64,000 nucleotides of DNA from Sophora flavescens (taxonomy: Eukaryota > Streptophyta > Magnoliopsida > Fabales > Fabaceae). Positions 22,196 through 33,800 of the stretch are shown here, piece by piece (within the stretch, counting starts at the first letter, position 1; every line of letters begins with the position of its first letter). The notes below the pieces were generated by a model. It had not been told where the DNA came from and did no database searches. It worked only from the letters and a program-made list of their open reading frames with translations. The DNA lies in NCBI GenBank assembly GCA_030762895.1, contig CM061070.1:36917652-36981651 (forward strand). The letters run 5' to 3'. Position numbers and translations under genes: made by a program.

Positions 22196-23509
22196 TGAAA
22201 TGAACAGATTAAAACGCGAGAAGGGGGGTTGAATTGTGTTTTAGTTAACTTTTTCGCAAATGAGAAAGTTTCCTCGCGTTAAAGAATCGGACACAAGGAT
22301 CCGTCTGATATAAAGCACGTTAAATGAAAACTTAGCACTTTCAACCCAGTTAGCACAATAAATATAAAGCAAACTTAAATAGATAAGGAAAGAGAGTTGA
22401 CACAAATATTTATACTGATTCACCCCTAACCTTGGGCTACGTCCAGTCCTTGGTTTCACCAAGTATTAACACTATAACTGATCAGGTTACAGACAAGTAT
22501 TGTTTGCACACCTAGCCTCATCAGGCTCAACTAACAAGTATTGTTTGCACACCTAGCCTCTCCAGGCTCAAACAAGTATTCTTCAGGCAAGCCTCTTCAG
22601 GTTCTACAAATAGTAAGAGTTGAATGAAGCAGCCGTTTCACGATTTACAACTTTGTAAGTCAACAGAATAACACTCAATGAGTGAATAAGTATTTTGGTT
22701 GGTATGACTGCAGTAATGACTTCTCAATAAATATAAATGATTGAGCAGAGAAGTATTCTAAAAAGAAGAATTGAGAGAGCTTGGAATGTGAAGAGAGTAT
22801 TGAATGCTTGAGTGATTAAGTTCAGGTGTGTGTCTTCAACGGTCTTCAAAGTCTTCTATTTTTACTCATCAGTAATAAATTCGTTGAGTAGAGTTCTTCA
22901 GATGAGTAAAGCTTTTGTGCTTCATCCATTAATGCCAAAGAGTTGTTCTGAGCTTTCATTTAATGTTTATGATCGTTTGAGAGCTTCAAGACAAGTTGAA
23001 CGTATTTGTTGGTATTGCTTTATCATAGTGCAGCTTGATTCAAATCAGTATCTGTTACTTTTTAGACTTGGGCAGTGCGACTTTCCTTATTTGTGCAACA
23101 CGGGTCTGCGACCATGTAAAGGTTATTTTGCCTTTTGCAACAAAAGGAATTTCAAACACGGATTGATGCTTTACGCTTCTTAAATCGATTTTCTTGATAA
23201 GAAAATACAATGGAATATTCTTGACGTTAGAATGTAAGTGGAGTGAAAGACTTCTTGTCAACTTGTAGAGTCAGACGCATTTTCATAGCTTGTAGATATT
23301 GAGTCTTCCTTCAGACACATTGTGTTAGTTAAAACACAGACGCGTCTTGAGACTTGTTGTTTTGCCAAAATGCTTTTACTTTATGATCTGCACACTTCAT
23401 ACACATATTAGCATATTTCAAAAGGTTCAATTAAAATCATTCTTTATTTGGATTCTTCAAAATTAGAGATGTCAAAAACTTAGACTTAACAAAAACTATT
23501 TGCCCAACA
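22196..23509 (-). repeat. 5' LTR of the degraded Sirevirus-like element (1.3 kb)
   Basis: On the plus strand it begins TGAAATGAACAG next to the primer-binding site and ends TTTGCCCAACA. A repeated block (ACCTAGCCTC, AGGCTCAA, ACAAGTATTG units at 22490-22600) lies near its inner end. The following TCAAG (23510-23514) would be the target duplication. The 124-residue frame at 22812-23183 inside it has no recognisable domain. Confidence 0.8.
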
Positions 23510-24213
23510 TCAAGAATCAACAAAAAAGGACGTGGAGCGGGTGTTTGGAGTGCTCCAATCTCGATTTGCGATTGTACGTGGTCCAGCGCGTGCTTGACAC
23601 ATGAATACAGTCAATCATACAATATATGCATGTGTCATATTGCATAACATGATTGTTGAAGACGAATGACACACATATGGTGATCATTTTGAATATGATC
23701 ATGTAGACAATGACATATCAACGGCTGAAGTGTCTAATGGTCCCCATCCCGATTTTGAAACATACCTGCAAAGGAGAGCACAACTTCGTGATAGTCAAAA
23801 CCATCGGCAACTTCAAGCAAACCTGATGGAGTATATTTGGGAACGTTTCAGACTTGAGGATAACAACAATTAATTTTAAACTTTTGAGTGATAATGTTAT
23901 GTATTCCTCATCATTTTTAATTTAGTGTCATAAATAAAATAAAATTGCTTTGTTATTAATATTTTCCAATTTTTTTACGTATTTATTATTTCAAAATTAA
24001 TAATACTAAAAAAAATTAGTTTTATAGGTTAAAAACAAAAAACCAAATTAATAATATAAAGACGTGGGGCCAATGTAAAACCCACAAAACTAAGTTTTGA
24101 ACTCATTTAAGAACTTTAGCATTGGAGTAAAATCTTGTTGAAGTTCCTAAATATGATTTTGCATTGGGGAACCCAAAAAAATTAACTTAAGAACTCTAGC
24201 ATTGGAATTGCTC
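23510..24213 (+). pseudogene. PIF/Harbinger transposase C-terminal remnant and 3' end
   Basis: Translation in one plus frame gives KDVERVFGVLQSRFAIVRGP, then after two stops CVILHNMIVEDE and a tail ending LMEYIWERFRLEDNNN and a stop at about 23873. This matches the C terminus of plant HARBI1-like transposases (DDE superfamily). The element ends at AGCATTGGAATTGCTC followed by TTA (24214-24216), as expected for Harbinger ends and their 3-bp TTA target. The 5' part is cut off by the Sirevirus-like LTR at 23509. Confidence 0.75.
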
Positions 24214-24841
24214 TTAGTAATACAACGATGAAGCTGAATTAGCTGCATGAATAGTCAGACTCATAAGAAATACATAATTCAAGATGTGAAAAATGTTATT
24301 GTTGATTTTGAGACATTGCTAATTAAAGGATTGTAAAATTACATGCAGTTATATTATGCGATTAATGTGTTACGGTTTTGCTTTTAACATACTCTTTCAC
24401 AGCTATTCTAGCTCCATTCTTTTGCCAAACGCTATTGCTAATTCTCACAAACCTCATACTTTAACCACTGTCCACAAGGTTAAAATTTATTGATATCCGA
24501 ACGGAAGAATATGTACATGAAGATAAATATAAATCCTGTATTTGTGAAAATTATGTGAACGAAAAGGCGAAATAGCTAAATAATGTACATTTAAAAAGAA
24601 GCACAATAATTGGTAATATTTGGGGCTCTTGAATATTTTTGTCCAAAAAACTAATTTATTTTTTTTTTTTTGGTTATAACATACATGTAGAACCTTGCCG
24701 ATAGACCACTCCAAGATTTACATTTTACAACGTTTACCATCAAATTGTGGGTACCTACCACAGGCTATCAAGAATAATTTCAATTCATTTTGTATTATTA
24801 ATAAATATTCAATGCTTCTGTAACAAAAAAAAAAACTTTAC
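24214..24841. other. 3' flank of the nuclease gene
   Basis: An AT-rich stretch without coding signal. On the minus strand AATAAA occurs at 24655-24660 and 24486-24491, either of which could direct polyadenylation of the nuclease transcript about 180-360 bp after its stop codon. Confidence 0.4.
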
Positions 24842-27800
24842 TCAATGCTTTACACCTACAAAACATAGGGCTACTTCAGCTCGAGCCTGAACCTCTTCCA
24901 AGATTTCAACAATCTTCTCTCGACAAAAGTTGCTTTCATTCTGCTCATTAAGCATTCTCCGCAGCCTTCATAGAAAAAAGAACAGTTAAAAAACCAACAA
25001 TTTTTATTCAAAATAAATAAACATTGGTTTAAAAAAGTACAACCCTATAGCATTGTAAAATTTCCAGGCCAATCCAAACTTAAGTTCGTTGCACTGCACC
25101 TGGAAGTATTACACAACTATGTTCGTTCTAAATCTCCCCCTTTCCTCAGCTTGTGTAATCATTTTTAAATTAAATTTCAACAGCAAAAGAAAAGGGCAAA
25201 GGCAATTTTCTGATTGTCAATTCAATATGATCCTCAACAGTGAAAAATATCAAAATGCTGAAATCAGTAAAAAAGAGAAATCTAAGTTCATAGATATTGC
25301 CACATAAAGCTCACACACCTAATCTTGTTCTTGTCAATCTACTAGGCCACTTACAATTTTGTCATGAATCTTTAATTCTAAACTAATTTAGCTAACAGTC
25401 AAGAGATAACCAATGCTAATATACAAACTCAAAAAGAGGGAAGAAATGTGACTTGGACAACTCTAGAACACATTTTTCAAATTCAAAAGAAATGGAATCA
25501 CATGTTAGAATTGACAGATATGTTTAAGCCTTGAAAGATACCCTGTTCCTCAGATGAATCCTTCTATTTACCTCAACTAGTAAGTTTCAATCAGTAATGT
25601 TTCTCAACCAGGATCACATTGGGGTTGGAATTGAATTGTGGATAGCTCACATGAAACCCTAATAAATTGTTTGACTTGGTCACGGATCATCAAGTGATTA
25701 CAAAAATTAAATAAAGGCCACCTAGGCCAGAGGATGCTATTAAAGCCTTAAAGGGTCTGCTCCTATGCCAAATAAGCTAAGTGCAATCAAAATCAAGTCA
25801 ATTCAAGGGCCTCAATTCAAGATGCTAAAAGAGACATTTTGTGGCCCATGTAAACCGATATTTAGTTTTCTAATCATCGTCTGATGATATGGGACCAACC
25901 CCCACCGTGGCACAGGATTCACCATCCACATTTGAGAATCAAGAAATTACATAGCGAATCTTCCAGTCAAATTTGACTAGGGTTGATGGAACTTCTGCAT
26001 TTATCCAAAAACAGAAACTTGCATATACCCAGTTGAGGAAATTAGATATTTGAGGATTCAATTGGGAAATATTACATCATTCCAGGGCCAAACTATAATT
26101 TGCTCCTACATTATTGTCAGGTGAAAGTTGTATACCAGTAAAAACAAATAGAAAGAATACTCGGATATAAAAAAGGCATGCATACCTACGGACGATTGCT
26201 GTGTCTCCATGACCGGTGCAAATTATCAACATAGCATTAGTGGGTAATGACATATACAGATTATGGATTCTAGCATCCATGCGAACCAGAATTTCTTTCA
26301 GTTCAGCAGATGCACTCAATTTGAAGCCTTTACCTTTTGCAATATTCTTCTGACATGTAAGTAATGCCATCATCTCTGCAAGTCTTTTATTCAAGATCTC
26401 TGAATCTTCAGCTTGTTTCTGTAAGTATGAGTGTAACTCTGAAAACTGAGTCCAGATAAAATGTACCTTTTCATTCTTCACCTGAAACAAAAATGGCATA
26501 AACAAGACATAAAGAATAGTTACAATCAGAAAGGAACACATTTGCAAATAGCTATCCACGACATCTACCTCCTTGTTGGTCTTCGCAAGTGCATCATCAT
26601 CAGAGGTCACTGGAATTGAATTTGACAACTCAGAGGCATATCGTTTTACTATCGATATATCATCAATCAAGGAGGAAGTTTTGCCAGACTCGCTCAATAT
26701 GGAAAGGAGTTTTTTCCTCATAAAGGATGGAGGGGAACCAAAGTCAGGCCCTGTTTCAAGAGTGAAGCCAAAAAAAGCACGTCACAACAGTTATACTGAC
26801 ACCAATATGGCAAATCAGATAAATATAAGGGATAGGATAATACAGAACAATAAAACAAAAAGTAAAGCTTGTTGCTTAAGTAAAAAGGAAATTAAAAGCA
26901 CATCATTCATGCTAAAAAGGTAGGGTTCCGTTCAACAGAAAAACTGCATAGTCTAATGAACACAAATAAAATCACAACAAAGATGACTTTGTAAATAAAT
27001 TTTGGAAAAATAAAGTATATTTGAAGCAATTCTACCTGAATCTAGAACAAAAAAAAATCTACTTCAAGGTAATGCTCAACAAGAGACAATTGCTTGAAAC
27101 ATTAAATAATGAACCCATGTTCATCTACGTGCATAAACATACATATACATATGAATTGTTAGATTCCAAACCAATTGATGTTAAGTGGAGTTGCCTAACA
27201 AATACATAAACCGCACCCCAGGATTTGAGGCAGGCGATGTGGGACTCCCAACACCCCTCCTCCACCGAAGTCTGCCAGAACAACCGATACACGGGAAGAT
27301 TGCCATAACAAGCAATACACAGGAAGATGGACTCTAGCTCTGATACCATGTTAGATTCTAACCTAAAATTAATTGGTGTTAAGTGGAGTTGCCTAACAGA
27401 TATATAAACCGCACCCCAGGATTTGAGGCAGGCGATGTGGGACTCCCAACATGAATGAAAATAGCTCCCAGCACATGATCTATTTGAATCTAAAGCAAAT
27501 CAACATCTGCTTTCAAATGCTTATCAAAAAAAACATCCGCTTTCAAATATTATAAACTGAAACTACATATTTATTCAAAACTGTAATATATTTAATAAAT
27601 ATCCAATGCAAAGCAAACAACATTGACGCATTCAAAAGAACTACTTGCCATTTTGGATCTTCAATAGTGCCAATTCCATGGTAGCTCTAGCATCTTCAAT
27701 GCTGTCATGTCCATTCCCTGATTGCTGTATCTCCCTTGAGAGAAATCTCTTAGCAAGAATCCGTAGAGCAGTTTTATAAGATGATCCTCGGGGGTGTTTG

Positions 27801-30800
27801 TATAATACTGCTGTGTCGATGACTAAATCATGAGATATCTTCAGTGCTAACAAATCATTTTCCATAGAATGCCCAACAAGGATAGTCTCTTTGTAAACCA
27901 GCTTTAGAAACTCTTCCTGAACATGGGAAGCAATTGAATTTGAAAAAAATAAGCAAAATAGAAAACTTCAACAAAAATGGATCAGCACAGTAACAGCGGC
28001 ACAAAAACTGAAATAGGACAAACAACAGATCAAGACACCTCAGCTAACACAACCTGAATGTTTCTCAAACATGTAGTCACCCCATCTAACATCTCAGACG
28101 TTATTCCACTGAATCTGCACATGAAATGATTATTAATTGCCACTGATAATTTCATTTCAAGTACCAAGAAGAAAGGACAGATCATATGAAAAAAAAAATC
28201 ACCTTTGCTTTCTTTTTCTCAACATGGAATATGTTTCTCTTTTTCTTTTTTACCTTCTTTTGGCTTTGCTTACGTTACCAATAGATTACAGTAGCCCAAA
28301 ATAGAATATTATCATCCATAAGTCTCCCATTTTGTTTAGGGGTTCTACCACTACTAACAAAATATTTTGAATCCTTTTTAATATCTTTATTTCATAAAAG
28401 TTTTGACCCCTTGCACACACGCGCACGCACACACACATACATACATATATATACGCAATAAAACAAAAAATAACAAAGCCTTATTAGATGTTTCGATGAG
28501 GGGAGAGTCTCAGCCCCAAACTATTCCCCACCAAAAGAGAAAAAGAAACAGAGAAACGTTAAAACTATAAAATTCATCCTATAGACAAACCACTCACAGC
28601 AGCACTGGGGGGGTGGGGGGGTGGGGCAGCATTATAAGCAATCAGTTTTACCATATACAGAAGATACAAAAAATCCACTTAACTCAAATACATTTTTTAT
28701 TATTTCTAATAATAAATAATGAACTTTTTAGGAAGGTTTACTAAGAGCTTAAACAATAGTGCACCTTGTGTTGTAATCAATTATAGCATTTGATGGTTTA
28801 ACCAATTTATCTATCAAAACCTGAAAAGATAAAAAAGTTACAAATATTAGAACACAAGCCATCACTGTGCAAGTGAATGTTCATACTTTTAATGAGATGA
28901 CCAAGTCACCAGAATTGTAAAAAGTTATGTCAAGTACTTAAAGATTGTACTGAGCCAGAATAAAAGACACTCAAAATAGAATCGCAATGCAATATTATGC
29001 AGTTTCTTTAAATAAAAAATACATAAAGCACCATTAATAGTAAAAAAAGAAAAAGTTCTTTTGTAAGGGCCAGAAGGCAATCATATCCATGAAGAAGCCA
29101 TGAGCAACATAACAGAGTTTCAATATAAAGGGTACTTAGAAAACAATTTCTTCCGAGTTTAACAAGCTTCTGTAAGAACAGACAGGCCAATTTATATATA
29201 CCTGAATGGAAATAGCTATACAGAAATAAATGCACAATACAAAAAATTAGATTAGTTATAATAATAATAATCTATAAAAATTTAAAAACTAACTAACAAA
29301 CATCCCTCCTAAATTCAGTAGTAGATGCATTTATTTTACAAAAGGCGGAGGTTGGAAAAAATTCAGTGAATACCTGTCCTTTGACATCCACTAGAGTAAC
29401 TCTTGTCAGTTCGAAACCCTCACTTGTTATGCACTAATCAAAAAAATAAACAATGACTGATCATGATTGCATAAGTACAAAGATACCAGACAAATAAAAC
29501 TACCATAACTACTTTAAAATGAAGTTTCTTCATATTGTGTCTGTATTTCAATAAAACCTCAGTTAATATGAATTTCAGTTATCGCCAGCTCACTTCCGCG
29601 GATGTGAAATGAATCAGTACTATTGAGTTTCGTCTTATACAAGCAAAACTTGGTTTGACAATGGTCAATCCCAGTCAAGGATGCAATTTTGCATTGAGAT
29701 ACATGACTTCGAGACAACCAAAAAGAAAATATCAAATAATGGGGAGAGCAATAACTATCATTCTCTCATAGTCTTTGTCCAGATCAGCATTGTCAATAGC
29801 ACACACTAGTGTTGCAATCGGGCCGGAGAGGCTGCAGGGTGATTTGTACTGTCTGCATTTTTGTGTAGCGTGGATAGCACCCGTGATTGCTTCCACTTTG
29901 TGGCTGTCACAGCTGCTATACCAACAACGGGAAATAACTAATTCTGCCCATGACTTTTCAGGCCCGTCTCCTGCCATTCCATCACTGTTCCAGTCAACCA
30001 CACATTTTCCAGCCAAATCCCAACATCCCAGAGTTTTTTCTGCCAAGTCCCGCTGTGATGTTCAGCTCTATTTCGATGACAATTTCTTGAAGCAGCCCTC
30101 TACCTTCCGTCACCTAATCTGGAATCCCTTTTTTTAATAAATTTTTTATTAGAGTGGAAACCTATTCAAAAATACAAAGACATCACTGTCCTTTTCTTTA
30201 GTAATTGACATCACTATCCCACTTTAGTAATAACTGTCTTATTTTTCCTTAGTTGTATTATTGGTTTTCCATTTAAGACTTGATATTAGTACTTAAAAGT
30301 AGTTCACAACACATTGACCAATGTGAAGAAAAAAAAAATTCGTTAAATTTGAGTATGGAAACTTTGTTTATTGTTCATTTGTTTATAGTACAAATTTTTT
30401 AAAAACTATTAGGAATTTAGGATTATTAATTTTGAATATTAATTATGAATATATTAAATTTTGAGTAGTTTGTGTTTTGATTTTTTATGTGTGTATTATA
30501 AATTATCTGTATTGAATCATTTATCATTAGTATAGCAGCCATAATGCAATATGCTATACCGCTATAGCATTTTAGGGTCGGCTGCTCCAAACCGATAGCA
30601 GGGATTGACTGCTATGGTCTAGTTTTGATGAAATTGTAAGATTTTATGCATCATATTAAAAAATTAATCTCAACTTGTTTTAAAGATTGGGAAAAGGTCC
30701 CTCTAAGATTATGATAACATTGCCAATTTAAACATGTTTATTTTTACACTAGTAAGCAAATATTCTATAAGCTTATGGAGGAACCAAAAATGAACATTTT

Positions 30801-33800
30801 TTCATAAATGGAGAAACCTGCTTCCTCTCACTGACAAAATCTAGATAAGTTTATCAACATCTAGAACTTAATTTCTACATGATGAAAACAGTACTAAGTT
30901 TCAACCAAACAGTTATTGATTGACTTACCATCTCACAATCAAGAGCCACCATCTCATAAAAAGATCCCGGAGGAGCAGGCATAGTAGAAAGAAAACCTGT
31001 ACAAAATGGGTAAAAAAAGTGCACAATAAGCAAATTGTCGTTAAAGTTAATTAACATATATAATTGGTATCAAAGTAAAAAATCACCTGGCTGATTAACA
31101 GAATATCCATTCTCTACCAGTTCTTTCTCTGTTAGAGTATAGTATGTAACAGGAAAAGGTATGTCTTTCATAAGCTCCGTAAATGATACATCAACAGTAC
31201 CACCACAGCTTTCTTCTGCATGAAGATGTCAGAATCATATGACCTATAAGTTACATAAATTCTTTGAAATGATAGTGATGCAATCATGTTCGCAACCAGC
31301 AAAAAAACAATTTCATTGAAGTGGCTCCATGTGTAAAAAGCTACTTTTGATCATAATTAGTGTCATAATTAACGTGATAAGGGTAAAATAAAAAATAAAG
31401 GCTAAACTCTGCTTTTGGTCCCCCTATCTTTGTTTTAATTTTCGTTTTGGTCCCTCTTTTATTTTTTGTTCCGATTTGGTCCCTTATCTTGCAAAAGTTA
31501 GCACATTTTGGTCATTTCCGTTAGTTCTACACTAACGGTGCTGGAAACCACCACCTCAGTCGCCGGAAACTATATCCTCTCACCGGATTATGGGTTTTAG
31601 AGAGACAAACCGCTCTCTTTCTCTTTCTTCTTCCTTTTCATCTTCCTTCTTCCTGCAAATCCTCAAACAAAACCCTAATCCCCCAACTTCTAGCAAATCC
31701 CCAAACAAAACTCTAATCCCCAAAATCATTGATAGCACCGAAAGCATCTACTTATAAATCCCCAGTGGCGTCCATGCATGGCCAGCGGAGCCTTGTGCAG
31801 GTGGAGGGAGAGGAGGGAGTGAAAAGGGTGATAGGATGCGGTGAGTTATAATATGGATAATGAACTGCAATTGTATTGCTATGAGATCCACAATTACAGG
31901 AAGATAAGAACAGAAACAAAGGAAAAATAACAAATTGGTAACAGCTACCAATTCCCAAGCACACAGTGCTCCCAAATCACCCAAAGTGGTGACCCCACCA
32001 AATCCTAACTAAATTCCTTCCTGATTATTCCCTTCCAACAATAACTATATATAGCCACTCTCATGCACTTCATGCGTTCACAGCCACGTCATTATTTTTT
32101 ATTCCTTTTGTCTTCTTCCTAGTATAAACTCTCCACACCCTTGGCCTAGGCCCCACTTCACTAATCACATTTCTATCAACTCCCACCTCCTTAGACAATG
32201 CCTTGTCCTCAAGGCAAAATTCTGGAAACTGGCCACGCAGAAATTCATTATCCTCCCATGTCACATCCTCTAAAGCTTTATTTTTCCATTGTATCAAGGT
32301 CTGCTGAACCTCATTACCCCCCTGTATTATGACTCTTGAACCCAACACCTTGTCCGGGTACACATCGATTTCTCGATCACTTCCAAATCTTTAGGTAACT
32401 CCCCCGCACACGATAGTTCCCAATAGCTCGCTTGAGTAATGACACATGAAAAACCAGGATGAATTCTAGAATCGATGGAAGTTGCAACCTATAAGCTACT
32501 TCACCAATCTTCTCCGCCACCGGAAAGGTCCATAGAATCTTGCAATGAAGTTTTCGATGAATTCTTTTGACCATCGATTGTTGTCTATGGGGTCTAAGTT
32601 TCAAAAACACCCATTCCCCAACTTCAAAACACAAGTCTCTCCTCTTCTTGTTAGCATACCTTGTCATTTGTTCCCGAGCTTTGAGCAAGTGAAGTTTGAG
32701 TTGATTCAAAGCCTCATCTCTTTCACTCAACTCCAATGCCACATACCGCCACCTTAGTCTCATTAGACAAAAATCTCAACAATGCGGGAGGTTGTCTCCC
32801 ATATACCACCTCGAAACGGAGTCTTCCCAATAGACACATGAAAGGTAGTGTTGTACCAAAACTCAGCCCAAGGGACCCACAATGACCAAGTCTTTGGATG
32901 ATCGAAGCAAAGCACCGCAGAGATAACTTTCCGTACACCTGTTAACCACCTCCGTTTGACCATCTGTTTCCGGATGATATGCTTAACTCATTTTCAGCTT
33001 AGTACCCTGCAACTTGAACAGCTCCATCCAGAAATGACTCACAAATAAAGGATCTCTATCACTGATTATAGAACTTGGAATTCCATGAAGTCTCACCACT
33101 TCTTTAACAAAGAGCTCAAAGAATTGACTTAGCAAAGATATGGATGTTTGAGTAAAACAAAATGACTATACTTAGATAGTCTATCCACAACCACTAACAC
33201 AGCCTCATAACCCTTAGACTTAGGCAACCCAGTGATAAAGTCTAAGGACAAGTCCTCCCACACACCATTAGGAATAGGTAGAGGCTGTAACAAACCACCA
33301 GGAGTAGTAGCACTATATTTTTGCCTCTGACAAACATCACAAGATCTAACATAATCCCTTACACTCCTCTGCATCCCCACCCAATATAAGGAATCTGCCA
33401 GTCTTCGGTATGTTCTTAAAAAACCTGAGTGCCCTCCAACAGGAGTGCTATGAAATTCTTCCAATAGCCAAGGAATAGAGGGTGATTCGGGGGAAATCAC
33501 AAGCCTGCCATGATAAAGTAAAACTCCTTGTTTCACCTGAAATCCAGGTCTAACATCAGGAGACTCCTGCACTTCTTTCATTAACCTTTGAATGTACGGG
33601 TCATTAGTTATTTCATCCAAAAGTTTCTGTCTATCAGCCCACAAGGGAAAAGAAATGATAGAATTCATTTCGACCTCACCATGACATCTGGACAGAGCAT
33701 CCGCAGCTCTATTCTCTAAGCCAGGCTTGTACTTAACTTCAAATTGATAGCCTAGCAGTTTGGCCAACCAACACTGCTGATCTGGAGATGAAACTCTCTG

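Larger units (their letters stand above)
8082..23509 (-). mobile_element. Degraded Sirevirus-like Copia, split by a younger Sirevirus
   Basis: A minus-strand Copia in two pieces: protease-integrase at 8082-9533, and gag plus 5' LTR at 20746-23509. They are separated by the 9534-20745 element, whose TSD AATCT marks the break. The 5' LTR (22196-23509) is followed by a primer-binding site (reverse complement GTTAGTAACAGAGC, 22182-22195) and the gag start at 22124. Reverse transcriptase, RNase H and the 3' LTR are not present to the left, because the sequence passes at 8081 into the short-LTR Copia. They may continue beyond the left edge of the window. Confidence 0.8.

Noticed and set aside
22812..23183. 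A 123-residue gene in plus orientation
   Set aside because: It lies within the 5' LTR of the degraded Sirevirus-like element and has no recognisable domain or conserved start context.
26573..26923. Plus-strand ORF opposite the nuclease exon
   Set aside because: It overlaps exon 12 of the minus-strand nuclease and continues into its intron; a shadow frame.
27641..27648. Use of the GT donor GTAGTT in intron 11
   Set aside because: It leaves phase 2, and the next exon would begin with a stop; the GC donor gives the conserved junction.
29732..30137. Overlapping ORFs on both strands in intron 7 as genes
   Set aside because: They arise from the GC-rich block; no homology, and both cannot be real. 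Reported only as an unexplained block.
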